A stretch of DNA of 64,000 nt from Pleurodeles waltl (taxonomy: Eukaryota > Chordata > Amphibia > Caudata > Salamandridae), in contig NC_090442.1 of the NCBI RefSeq assembly GCF_031143425.1, positions 426,019,776-426,083,775 of the forward strand, given 5' to 3'. The notes under the pieces are model-generated. The model ran no database searches. It saw only the letters and a list, made by a program, of their open reading frames with translations, and was not told where the DNA came from. A program made the translations under genes and the position numbers. This document shows positions 43,217-54,734 of this stretch, piece after piece (the first letter of the stretch is position 1; every line of letters begins with the position of its first letter).

Positions 43217-43920
43217 TTCTGCTTCAATTCAATCTCATCACTACAGTATTTTGCATACTGCAACATCTCATCAATCGGCTTTGCCTGCCAGCAAATTAAA
43301 TTACTCTTAATCATATGTCCTACTTCTGGTATCAACCCTTCAACAAATCGAAAAACAAAATGCAGCATGTCTTTCGGCTCATTTGCTTCTTTGCCACTGT
43401 ACTCTTGAAATGATTTCAGCAATCTCTCATAGTAGGTATGTATCGAGTCTTTAGACTCTTGAACTGTTCTGTCAATTCTCTGCCAATCAATATTTTTAGG
43501 CGAAATTCTCGTTTTCAGGAACTCAATCACTTTATAATAATGTTTCATCATCTCAGGTGATGGTGCACCCATAATTCTATCCCTTTCAGGTTCACTTGTT
43601 GGCCAATCCACTGCTCTCTTACATTCGACCCATAAATCAGCCGGAACCACTATCTCCAATAATGTGTTTAAGTCTTCCCACAGACATTTAGAAAGTTTCA
43701 CAAACCTGTCTGTCTGCTGATACCACTCTACCGGTTTCTCTCTCAGTTTTGGGTAATCATTTGTGAATGACAATAAATCACTTCTGTGCCATGGGACATG
43801 AACAAATTGCCCTCCTGGAATCTCTCTCATTGGAAGCATCTTTACTGATTCCCTTTCTCTCTGCACATCTTCAGACCCTTCTTGCGAATCTCGTTTTCGC
43901 TTATCCTTCTTCTTGCCCAT
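43210..43920 (-). pseudogene. ERV capsid (gag)
   Basis: A lysine-rich start (GKKKDKRKRDS), then the capsid: FVHVPWHRSDLLSFTNDYPK, LWEDLNTLLEIVVPADLW, and the C-terminal domain with DRTVQESKDSIHTYYERLLK, comparable in position to the gamma-retroviral p30 major homology region. It forms the particle shell. The frame is open over 236 codons and overlaps the nucleocapsid frame by a few bases, implying one frameshift between them. Confidence 0.8.
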
Positions 43921-45057
43921 CTACATTCCCACTTCTCCAATGCTCGCCAAATCTGAGCACTCTGCAATATATCTTTTAAATGAGCCTTCATTCCTGCTGA
44001 CCTCATATGCTCAAAATCCTTTGCCTCGAAATCTAACCTGTAACTACGTTTCAAATGCTTTGTTTTCTCGATCTCGATGTCATGTTTTTCTGCCATCTCT
44101 GCCAATTTCTGATGTATTTTACTCACTTCCTTTGTATTTCTGGGGCACAAATACCTCAGCTCTTCTTCTGTGTAGATTCTAACCTGTTCACTCCCATTGT
44201 TCCCTCAACTAGCTCTGTTGCTTCTGCAGCTAACCTTACACGATTTATCTGCTCTTCACCCTTGGATGTATTTGGAGGTGTATGTAAACTGTCCAACCAT
44301 TCGCTCAATTGCTGAGCTGTCAATCCCTGTAGTGAGATGTTACTTGCATTTGGTACTGATATCTGTTGCATCGCTGCACCTGGAGTTTGCAGCGTCAAAA
44401 GTTTCAACCCTTGACTCGCACTCGGGCCATTTACGGTATCTGGGAGTGCTACAAGTGGACTAAGATCCATCAACGGTCTAGATTCATTAAAGGTCTGACC
44501 CACAGAGGACATCATCTGAGCAGGATCACTCACTCCCCTCATCATGAGACTCTGTGACATTTCACTCTGATCTTCTGCACTCTCTTTCTTTTGTGCAATA
44601 GCTGGACCAACAGTAATCGGTGGCGATATTGCGTCTGGGGCTGCTCTGACACTTGCACCTTGTGGAAATCTTACCCCCATAGCCTGATTCATCACTGGTG
44701 TGACATCTGATTGTGTTCCTGTTATTGGCGTTAACTTTGGCAAACCCTGGGGCTGTGCCGGAGGCAATAACATGGGAGTCGGCTCAGGCTGAACGAGCAT
44801 TGTCCTTGAAGCACTTGTTCCGTGGGCACCACTAGATTCGAAATTGTCTCAAGAACTGGTACGTCTGGATAAATTCTCTGTGTCGAGGGCGGGAGCACCT
44901 GGGCTTGGACCACTGAAGTAGTCCCTGCATTAGGAGTACTCTGTGCTACCCTTTGTGCCTGTCCATTATCAGTCTGCACTGGTCCCACTATCCCGATGCC
45001 TGTGCTGGTACAGTTGGGGCAGAACCTGTACTTGGGCACCATGGATGGGTCACACAT
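43842..45057 (-). pseudogene. ERV gag central region (proline/glutamine-rich and helical spacer)
   Basis: Three overlapping pieces in different frames: 45057-44731, 44800-44156 and 44150-43842. The first two are rich in proline, glutamine, threonine and valine with no fixed domain, as in spacer or p12-like regions. The last is helical and charged (KIHQKLAEMAEKHDIEIEK). Several frameshifts. Function is inferred from position only. Confidence 0.65.
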
Positions 45058-45073
45058 GGCGGAGGTCGGTCCC

Positions 45074-45640
45074 TCAACAGCTGTGTGATAAGATCCTCAA
45101 CATCTGACTCTTCATCTTCCACATAGGGCTTTTTTTCCCTTTCTCTGTGGTCTCATCACCCCTAGCAGCATCTTCCTTCTCGGTCACATCTTCTTCTGTG
45201 ATGGCAGGAAATAATTTAATTTCCTGTAAAGTCTCTGCTCTCCACCTTTTCTGTTCCCAATCCCACCTAGCTTCTGTTAAGGATTTCCCCACTCTCTTTA
45301 TTCTCATCTTAAATTTTATCTCTTGTTGCTGTCTGGCCACTTGCCCCCAAACCGCTAAAGCCTCAAACTGTGCTGGTCTCGGTAATGGTTTTGTCTCATA
45401 TAATGTAAATCGCAATTCATCCAAAATTCTCAAATTAAACGTTCCATGCTCTGGAAACGCTAAAGCTCCTAACTTCTTTGTCATTTTACACCACTGCTTC
45501 AACCAAAGACATGGTGCAACACCTCGCTCTTCCATCACAATGTACGCCGGAGAATTTTCCGGTGGGGTCGGCTCCCCCACTGATGCCTTAATGTAAGAAT
45601 CACCCTTCATCGCACTTCTAAACACTTTGAAAAACTTCAT
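45074..45640 (-). pseudogene. ERV matrix (gag N-terminus)
   Basis: Starts MKFFKVFRSAMKGDSYIKAS. There is no glycine at position 2, so N-myristoylation of the classic kind is not predicted from this start. It has a tryptophan-rich helical core (WLKQWCKMTKKLGALAFPEH), then a basic segment (KFKMRIKRVGKSLTEARWDW). It is about 189 codons to a stop. It would direct Gag to membranes. Confidence 0.65.
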
Positions 45641-46724
45641 ATTGTCTATTGTATTTATTTCAACTCAATAATGAAATGACTTTTACTCCCGAGATTCCCT
45701 TCACCCGCTGACTCAACCAATTGCCTCTTATGGACTGCTGCCAATCCGCTTGCGACTCTTCTTACTGACCAACCTATCCCAGCACAGCACACTCTGACGT
45801 CACACTCACACACTGTGGCTGACAAAGTCTTGCAGCTTGTCCTCTTAAACTTCGACTCACACCAAACTAATGCAAATATTGTGAGCACTTAACCAAAAAA
45901 CAATAACTAAAACAAACCTGCTGATTTACTACAGGAAGGGACACAATCGCTTTAGAGACCTTACGGATTTTCACTAATGGCCCTTTCGCTCATATAGCTA
46001 TTCCTCTTTCTCAGTCTCCCACATTCGCAAGCAAAATTCGACCTGCAAATTTTACTCTCAACTAATCAATGGGTTTTTTCCTGGTGCACATAGGACTCAC
46101 CAAATCTCAGTCGAAATTTCTCTTACTCAATTGACTCACACACGTGACTTGTTGACCACACCCGATCAACCTACTAAACCAGGCAGATTACAACATATAA
46201 CCAAGTGTCTCCTACACTTGTCAATATACTCCGGAGTGTTAGACCACGCAGGGTCCATACATCACCAACAACCACGTGGACAGTTTTTGAGCACAAGTCG
46301 CCACACACATATGAAGTTCGACTTCCCTACTCTCATACTGCGGAGTACGCACACTCCTACTAACCTCAGCTGCAGTACGCAGATTTCCTACTTTACCTCA
46401 CATACATCACAATCCACCTTCGATATGCTTAAGCCTTTGCAAGCGCAATCTACCACTTCAATACTATCATAATAACGCCGAGAACACACCCGACCTTACT
46501 AGCGGGATCCAGGATCTGGGAAAGTAATTTCTCGGCTTAAGAGGATATCATCCTTGCCATAATTGCCATTTCAGAAAAACAAAATTCAAACCTCATAAAA
46601 ATACGAACAGCTAACCCTAACTTAAACTACCACCATAACCAATAATCACCACATAACTAGTTCTCCAAGGAAACTAACCATCAGGCTGCTACCAAAAACT
46701 GCAAGTGCGCCTGGTCCTTAGTAA
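45641..46724 (-). other. ERV 5' leader
   Basis: Non-coding stretch between matrix and the 5' LTR, where primer-binding and packaging sites should be. I could not settle the primer tRNA. A candidate TGG-starting site at about 46501-46520 (reverse of cttactagcgggatcca) does not match a primer I recognise. Confidence 0.5.
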
Positions 46725-48137
46725 GTAAACTTACCAGGGGACGCGTATGGGTCGATGAACCTTTTGAATTGCATGGAGTATCCTAGCCATGTGGTTAATA
46801 TTGAATCAATAATCAACATCAATAATCAAGAATCATTCTATGGAAAACAGCTCTAGTCCATCTACTCATGATCAACCACAACTCGGTAAAGGAGTTAATC
46901 AAGTTTTATTTCCCTATTATTACAATACTAATTCATCTGTTAGCATAATTGTTGTTCAATCAACTCAATTATCAACTTATAAATTGAAACGCGAATGACA
47001 GTCAATTCAGAACATGAAGAAGTACATATGCTTGAATAAAAGCCAATAAAGATTTCAGCATTAATAGCACAGTTCAGCAAATAGCTTGTCAGTAATTTGT
47101 CACTGTTAATGTCTTCCCAAGGAAACCTACCTAACCAAGATTTGCATCAGCATGTGGGGCTTCTTGCAAAACAATTTAGAGAAAAACATGAATTTGGAAA
47201 AACATCTTCCTAAGTTATAGTCTATAAAACAGTTGGTACCTAGAAGAAAAGGCACAAGTTAGTCAGTCACATTTTAATAGCTACCTATCCACAGAATGGA
47301 TCAGCAACAAAGTCAGTCTTCGTCTTCAGGTCACCAATTAGTCAGCCACGCATCAGGTTCTCATAGTATGAGCCCAATGACAGAACCTTCTGATGTCACC
47401 AATTCTCTCCTCGCATCTGATGTTTTAGCCTCTTGTCATGACTTTTTATTAGGGTCTCCCAGTCCATCCCCCTAACTCCCCATTGGTCAGTGAGTCAGCA
47501 GATATGACTTTAACCTATAGTATTTGTTTACCAAATCTACAAATTTCACTATGAGTCTGTTCACAAGACGTGGATTGGTTCGCCATATCATGTCCTCATC
47601 ATCCTGCTCTTCAGGTATCAAAATTGTTGCATGTTCCCCTTCAGTCAGTGCCTCTATTGTTCAAGTCCTGGGAAAGTACATTTAACCTACTCTACACATA
47701 ATTGTATCAAATTGTCTTCATCATCTCCTGTCCGTCGGTACATTGCAGAAAATTCTAGCTAGGCAACTTTAACATTGGGTGAGTCAAGGACAGGTCGTAG
47801 CAGCTTCTTACAAACACGGTTATTGTTTCTGCTCTCTGTGTGCGAGGCCTATGAAGACTAGGCCTTAAGTTCAGCTAAGTTAACACTACAAATTGAAGTA
47901 AAACATGTTATACATTTCAATATGACATATTACTACATTTTTCATATATATTTTCAATATTTCACACAGTTTCAGTTATATTAGTTCAATCTCGTACACA
48001 TGGCTGCCATGCCCCGAGGGCACATTTTTAAACGTGCACATAGTTTTTCTCTACGATTAATTCTTCTGCAAACTTTTCATTATTCAAACACGTAAACATC
48101 ATTAATAATTTTCTTGATTAGCATATCTGCTTCAACA
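46725..48137 (-). mobile_element. ERV LTR (5' LTR of the provirus)
   Basis: Minus-strand LTR, upstream end TGTTGAAGCAGATATGC at 48137. AATAAA-type signals occur on the minus strand near 46903 and 47035. The part from 46970 rightward is shared with the 3' LTR. The leftmost part (ttagtaagtaaacttacc, gtcgatgaacctttt) is also found at 63255-63320, confirming it belongs to the LTR family. The left boundary near 46725 is approximate. Confidence 0.85.
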
Positions 48138-48139
48138 GA

Positions 48140-48770
48140 TCTTACTTATTTACTTGTATTTAAAGAGTTTTTTTATAGTGCTGGCAAGGGCATGGGTCTT
48201 CTAGGGTATCAGAACACTTTACAACATTGTCAAAGCATTGTCAGTCAAAAACATTACAGTATAATTGTTGCGTAGAGTGTCAAACCATTGTATAGATGTT
48301 GAGAGAGACATATATATAACAAGGTAGTGTTTCCAAAGTGAATTAGGTGTTATTTCCCGGAGGGTTAAGATGCCAATTGAGGAGGAATTATTTTAATTGT
48401 CTCTTAAAGCTCACAAAGGAGGGGTTAGTTCTGATATGTATACGGAGAGAGTTCCAGATTTTGCAGGCATTGCTCAAAAAAGAACGAGAAAGATCACTTG
48501 ATATATGTAGTAATCAGGTAGTATTGTCACTGATGTTCAGTGCATCTGATGCAAAAATGTAAAAGGGTACTTCCAGATGTTTTCTCTGGAGCTCACTAGT
48601 TTGTCCTTTAAAACATGTGCCACACAGGAAATGTTCAAATGATTGGCTACAGGCTGATACAGTTCTTATTAACCATTGCTGATTTGTGATTCCTGAATCA
48701 TGTACAAGGTTATTCATTGTCTGGTCTACATATTGTCCTTTTAACTTTTTTTAAAATAATTGATAAAAAT
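48140..48770 (-). pseudogene. Old LINE 3' fragment (L2/CR1 group)
   Basis: In text orientation it reads like the LINE 3' end at 20060-20230 but much diverged: tatttaaagagttttttta, ctggcaaggg...tctagggtatc, and ggagagagttccagattttg against ggagagagttccaggacttg. On the minus strand the peptide around KIWNSLRIHIRT corresponds to KSWNSLPTSLRQT. The ERV LTR ends immediately to its left, so the ERV inserted at its margin. Confidence 0.55.
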
Positions 48771-50008
48771 AAGCTTTTACACATAACTGTTACAATTAAT
48801 AAATATTAATTAAATAGTAATATGCTAATGAGACTTTTTTAATGTGTTTGGCTGGAAGAGCGAGCCCAGACTCAATGTGCCCTCTGAAGTCCAGTGACTT
48901 AGGGAGATGGAAATCCAGCAGCTTGGGAGAAAGTGCTTTAGAAAAGCCAACATGTCAATCCGCTATGCCTCCTCTAAGACCTCATAGATTCAAAACTGAT
49001 TACATTGCATCATGTCTTTCACATTGGTGATCTTTTGTCACAGGAGGTTGATGTCTCTTCCCTAGTCCGGTAGCACATCATAGCCGGCCTCTCCGGCCTC
49101 TACTTGTTCTAGCTTCTGATCCAGATCCACAGTGTTGATGCAGGCCTGGAAGGAGGGCACCTCTGGCCTCATGGATCTGACTTCTGTTATGAGGTCAATC
49201 CTCTAACTATTCATGGCAGATGTTGTGGGGCCTAAAGCTGTTATTTCCTTCAGTAGCACATTCATTTTTGAACTTCAAGTGGTTGGAGCCACAGGTTGCT
49301 GTGCTGACCGAGGTTCTGGGCAGGTGACTTCCTCTGAAAAGAACACTTGACAAACAGCAGGTTTACAAGCATGCATGAGGAGAATGAGGTAATGTGATAG
49401 ACTCCAGGGGTTGTAAGGCCGTAGGCAGTCACTGCACGGAGGGGGATGGTGTGGTGTCTCTGGATACATGGCAGGAGAAATAATGTGCATTATGGTCAGT
49501 AGACAGTCTCTCTGGGTATTGCATGGGGCAAGCTGGTAGGAGCCTCCAGAGATAGGCAAAGGGGAAATCCTCTGGAGACACTGCCAGAGTGGAGAAAAGG
49601 TGAGCCAAAGAGATCCCTCATCTTCGTCCAGACACCATGCCGTTCTGAGGAGGGTGGGCAGAATGGGTGTCTTCCTATAGAGCAGAGCAGTGATTTCAGG
49701 GGATGGGCCCCTTTCAGGGTATATTAGGTGACTCTAGGGTCCCTGCCCTCGAGGAAAGCCACAGAAGGAGGGGGTGAGGCACCAATCTGTTGCAGTTTCC
49801 TCTGGTCTGAATTACAAAGGACCCACCCCTGGATGAGCTAATGTAGGAAGGGCCATGAGATTGTAGATCGTGACAAAGGTGCCAACTCTCAAATCTGATG
49901 AGGAGACATGCTGAGGTCTGAACAGGGAGAGGGCAGGGGGCGAGTCCTCTCAGCCCCCTGTATTATTGCTGTGAGATGTGGCAGATTGTACCTCCAAGAC
50001 CATGAAAC
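48771..50008. other. Intron sequence without recognised gene
   Basis: Non-coding on inspection. GC content is somewhat higher at 49000-49950, with several short open frames but no protein family I recognise; an unidentified old retroelement is possible. Confidence 0.4.
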
Positions 50009-50381
50009 TAGGGCTGGGCAAAATGTTAATTATGCAGGAATAATTGAAGTAATTACGCATTACGCTTGTGCTGCCAAATTCTGAAATTACGCATTTACGC
50101 CAGCTTGAGTAATTATGAGTAGCTTGGGGCAAAAATCCTATTGCAGGAGCTCACGAAAAACTGACCAAGAGAGTGCGAGTGATTGCTGGCTACTGATGTT
50201 CATGTCCTGAAGCATTTAGTGCTGTTTTTTAAGCACAAAATACATCCCCGGCCCAGACTGGATGCAAGGGTGCATTTTGCACTACGAGAATGGTGCTAAT
50301 GACTGGATTGCGCTTGTCAGGTAATGAGTAATTCTGCTGTAGTTATGCTAGAGATAATTACACCAGTTAGCTCCATCCCTG
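50009..50381. mobile_element. Short hAT-like non-autonomous element
   Basis: Starts TAGGGCTGGGCAAAATGTTAA and ends CTCCATCCCTGG, whose reverse complement is CCAGGGATGGAG, giving YAGGG-TGG inverted termini. Subterminal taattacg/cgtaatta-like repeats occur at both ends. No clear 8-bp duplication was found. About 370 bp, non-coding. Confidence 0.5.
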
Positions 50382-52320
50382 GTTGTGATCTTAACTTTAA
50401 AATAATTCTAAATTCACAGTTGTTTATCATTAAATATGTAGAAATATTTATGTAGAATCATGCATATATAAACTTAGGGATACATATACACATTTCAGTA
50501 TATATAATCATGCATATATAAACTTATGGAAACATTTACACACATACAGTATAAACATATACACCGGTCTAATGACTTTTAACAAATAAAAAATACTTGC
50601 CTGTGAAGTAGTAAAATACTACAAATTTACTTGTGATGTAAAGCCTTTGATTAACTTACCTGCAATGTAAAGTCTCACAAAGTAAAAACTGCGATGTTAT
50701 GGTAACATACTGTGATGGGTTGTTTTAATTGAACAAACATTTTTGATACTTGTCATGGTAAATTTGTAAAATTGTATAAGATCATAAGTGCCTTGGATTT
50801 GCAATTTGAAAAAACAGGATGAAGAGGTGGGTAAATTGTTGGATGGTTATGTCAAGTGATATCTGCAGCACGCTGTTGCCCTCTTTTTTATATGTATCTT
50901 TTTATATGAATTAATAATAAAAATATGCTTTGTACTATCAAGAGTATGATGTTGACTATTTGCAATTCAGTTATACTAGATTCAACTGTGAATTTTCAAA
51001 AAGATTTGAGTAATGACAGAACTGTCCTTGAACACTTATATTTTGGATTGCCCTTGAGGTAAATGTATGTCAATGTGGTGGTAATTACACCATATACATA
51101 TCTTGGTGATGTAGTAGTAGATAGATGTAGTGAGTTTGATATAGGATGAGCTATTGCACCTCAGTGCAATAAATAAACCTGGATGTGGGGCTGTGAGAGG
51201 AAGCATCTCTGGTGGCAGAAAGCCTTTGGATGAAGGAGCTGGAACTATGTCTATTCACGATACTGCAGCACATGAGACATATACTTGACAGCAGGGAGAA
51301 TGAGTTTTAAAAAAACATTCTTCATCTATTTTAAATAGTTAAGTAGATAATCCAATAGAGACACACAACTCACTGAGATACAGTTTGGCCTTTAGGCTGG
51401 CTAAGCTCATATCGATCAACGGTTCTTCCCTGTCCAAAACTTTGCTACCATTCCTCCTACATCTGCTTACCATTTTAGTTCCTCAAATGAGGACAACAAT
51501 CTAATTTTTGTTAAAATGTTTTTATTGCTTGTTGAGAGTTTTTACAACACTGTCCAAAAACAGTTTCTAATTAACTGCCTTTGAATCTGTACTTAATACA
51601 TCTCTCTAAATACAAAGTTACACTGTCATGTGTAAAATTGTTAATATTTAAAATACAGCATTGAGATTGCTCATAAGAAATGTTATTATGATTATTATTA
51701 GTGTTATTAATATTATTAGAATCATCCTCATTGCTCATCATCCTCATTGGTGGTAATATTTATAATAATAATAATAAGAAGAATAATAAGAAGAATAAGA
51801 ATAAAAGAATAATACATGGGATTCTGTAATCCTGCATCAATAGCAGTCTCTGATTTCTTTAGAATCATTATCATGCGATGATCTTGGCCACCGATTATAA
51901 AGATAAGATATCAGAACTTAACTATTGTAAGGTATTACAGTCGAGTTCTGATGTCATAGTGCCAGCTGCCAGAGCCAGTAGCCGAGGTGAAAGAAACGGA
52001 ACATTGCTTTTCTTTCTTCTGTTCTATTTTAATGGTTTACCATGACAAGCAGAGAGAATATCTTTATTTTTGCACTCCTTAAATGGAGAAAAGCTAGGAT
52101 CTTTCTGCATGTTTTCACTCGTTCTGAGCTACTGCAGCTTTTTTTTTATTGAACTATTTCTACTATGTTTTTTTCCACAAATATATAACATGTTTTTAAT
52201 ATGTTTAATTTTACATTATAGGTTTTATTTATATTCTTCATGTTTGCAAACATGCTCACTCTTCCGTTTGAAAGAGCTCCGCACTGAGGTTTTCAGTGAT
52301 GTGTGGGAAAGGTGATGGTG
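50382..52320 (+). other. CD36 intron, AT-rich with simple repeats
   Basis: No gene. ATT/AAT-type simple repeat at about 51679-51812. Near 51930-52000 there is a segment similar to 7080-7145, perhaps one old dispersed repeat. Otherwise unique-looking AT-rich sequence. Confidence 0.5.
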
Positions 52321-52475
52321 TCACCATGTATTATATGGGATAAGGAACCACATAACTTACAAGATAAGGATATTGCAAGTCACCTTGGAGTTCCATAACC
52401 CTATAAAGGAACTTGGCCTTTGGCCTCATTCCTCCAGATGGTTATGGAAGCCCTTAATAATAATAATAATAATGC
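52321..52475. mobile_element. Palindromic repeat remnant and (AAT)n tract
   Basis: The arms ccttggagttccataaccct and atggttatggaagcccttaa are imperfect inverses around ggcctttggcctcattcc, a foldback MITE core. A related arm lies at 19687-19725. It is followed by an AAT microsatellite at about 52459-52475. Confidence 0.5.
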
Positions 52476-53197
52476 ATTTGTTATAATAATATGAACACTA
52501 CTCCTTCTACTTATAGGCTAACATTCTTTGTACAGCAGAATGCGTATTCATATAACCGTACTGAGATACAAGTGCATGATTAATGAAAGTTAGCAATATT
52601 TGTTATTCTCCTAGATTATTGAACACTGTCTTATGTTGGTGGACAGTAGTAAGCTAACCGTTTATGGGGAAAGCCAGACATGTTTAAAAGTAAATTGGCC
52701 CTGGCCAACTATGGTACTCACCCAAAATCATCTACTCCAGCTGAGGCACAGAATCATTTGTTGTGGTTAGATTTCATGATCACAGTGCAGAGAGGAAGGA
52801 AATGGGTTGGCGAGTCAACATCCATAGAAGTTTTCTACTGCTCTCATTCACTGTCACTGTGCATTCCATTGTTAGAATCAGGGATACTTTGCAGCATATA
52901 ATTGTTCATCAAGTGTCCTTTTAGAATAATGTGAATCACAGAACACAATGTAATAAGGGTGATGGTTGATACACATTGGTGAGTGTTGTGAGTGCAATGG
53001 AGACCTTGAATCATTTCGGACAGCTTTTAGAGTATTCCTCAAATTTGGCTCATTTTAGTTGTACTACATACCCATGATTTTACTGTAAGAGTGAATTCAT
53101 TATCAATCATTTGTGAAAGCATTACTACTGTTAAACAAAAAGATTTGTAGTGAACATTGCTATGAAACTTATAAACACATGCTTACTTTCTTTCTAG
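52476..53197 (+). other. 3' end of the 46.6-kb CD36 intron
   Basis: AT-rich non-coding sequence ending in a strong acceptor, gcttactttctttctag, directly before the exon at 53198. No element recognised. Confidence 0.6.
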
Positions 53198-53380
53198 GGT
53201 GCCCCTTCTGTGATTCCAGAAATTGCAATAAGCTTAGTGAATGGCTGGATCAAAAAATCTAATTCGTCTTTGTTCCAGACAAGAACAGTAAAGGAAATTT
53301 TATGGGGATACCAAGATCCATTTTTGGAAGCAATACCCAATTTGTTTATCAAAGACAAAACGACTGGAGTATTTTATCCC
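53198..53380 (+). CDS. CD36: CD36 internal exon (ectodomain, apex helices)
   Basis: A 183-nt exon, 61 whole codons, phase 0 at the left, matching the phase-0 end of the exon at 6497-6641. It lies between acceptor tttctttctag and donor gtaagt. It begins GAPSVIPEIAISLVNGWIKK, runs through SNSSLFQTRTVKEILWGYQD, and ends DKTTGVFYP. The human equivalent (AASHIYQNQF ... LLWGYRDPFL ... TVGLFYP, as I recall it) is one residue shorter. The lysine equivalent to human Lys164, implicated in fatty-acid binding, is present (WIKKS). The human Asn163 sequon is lost (KKS), but a new NSS sequon lies three residues on. The next exon, expected to start near YNNT, was not found in the remaining 10.6 kb. Confidence 0.9.
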
Positions 53381-54101
53381 GTAAGTACGCACTTTCAGAA
53401 AACCAGACAACGAAAGTAATCTAAGAGTCTTTGGGGCAGAAAGGGGTACCAAATGGATAATGTTTCAATGGTCTGTTTCTCAAGTCTTCCTTTTCTCTTG
53501 ATTTTAATGATAACCTAAATCATTCTTTTCTTTTAATCACACATCTTGTACAGGTAGGCTTAACTGCAGGAAGCAATCATTCCATGTCATGGCTTTCCTT
53601 AATTACCATTGGCAAGGTCATGTGCAATTACACTAGTGACTGATAATCACTGTGCACACTCTTTTCCTGTTCCTCTGTCCACATTGATTGGCAAGCCTGC
53701 CAAATAGTTAATACAGTGGAACTGACTACTCTCATGTTTGTTACATCAGTCCACAAAAAATGGAGACCCTGACTGCACCACAGTTCCAAGAGGTCCACAG
53801 TCTGTTGTCCCCATCAGGCAAAAAGAAATAGGACAGTAGAGGGGCACGCCTGCATTTCTTGTCAATTTTTTCAAAGTACTGACACAGTGAACTGTAATCC
53901 ACATGTTTTAATGTGGCCAACCAAAACTAGTGGGGCCGGAAAAAGTTTTAGACTGGGGGTGTAGGCCCATAGCATCACCTTTATGAAACAACAAATGCTG
54001 CCAGAAGAAAAATATTTGAAGGGACTTTCATTATTTATTCACCATATAAACTCTCAGGTTTTACTGGGAGAGTGTGCCATATTCTGTAATATGGCCCCTG
54101 G
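53381..54101 (+). other. Start of the next CD36 intron
   Basis: Starts with consensus donor gtaagt. Non-coding and no recognised element up to the MITE at 54102. Confidence 0.55.
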
Positions 54102-54421
54102 GGCCATGTTATAGAATATGACACACTCGCATTATGTGCACCGGGCACACCTTTCAAAAGGTGCGCCTGGCACAAACAAGGAAAGTCACAATATTATATT
54201 CAATGTGCTGCCCTCGGTAATATGGTGCGACCGCAGAGGCAAAGTGATTCTCTCATTTGCATGGGGCCACGCCCTGTGCAAGTGAAGGAATGCCCTCTAA
54301 CGATACACCATCATTATCTGTATTACAGAAAGGGCAGCACACGTGTTTGCTGCCCCTTCTGTAATGCTTAAGAGCCCTGGGGGTGCACAAAGCACACAGG
54401 GGCAATTCTATAAAATGGCCC
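54102..54421. mobile_element. Foldback MITE, GGGGCCAT termini
   Basis: Starts GGGGCCATGTTATAGAATATG and ends CAATTCTATAAAATGGCCCC, clear inverted termini of about 20 bp. Internal hairpins include gggcagcacacgtgtttgctgcccc near 54332-54356 and the gcaccgggcacacc/ggtgcgcctggc arms near 54138-54176. Non-coding, about 320 bp. Confidence 0.65.
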
Positions 54422-54734
54422 CTGCTACCTTAGGATTCAAGACTCATCATTCTCCCTAAACTCCCAACTGTCCCAACGCTAAGGCTCTCCATGCACCAGA
54501 ATCTACCAGGACCCCTAAACCTCCACTAGCTAAGCACTCTACACTGATAAATATTTCGTACCATTAAGGACATACATTAGCAGAGGGTAGACTGAATCCC
54601 AGGAGTTCTAGTTCATTTAATGGATTATGAAATTTATGTAATAGTTGCCCTGTTCCTTAAATGATGTCTTCTTGTTTTAGGGAGTATGACTGTGTATAAG
54701 TGTGCTAGACTCATATGTGATCATTCAGACCTTG
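54422..54734. other. Intron sequence without recognised element
   Basis: AT-rich, non-coding; no exon-like or repeat signal seen. Confidence 0.45.

Noticed and set aside
46490..46525. Candidate ERV primer-binding site (TGG-starting on the minus strand)
   Set aside because: It does not lie at the LTR edge I infer and does not match a tRNA 3' end I recognise.
51679..51830. ATT/AAT-rich tract considered as a replication origin or matrix-attachment site
   Set aside because: Only a simple repeat can be supported; no further element is visible.
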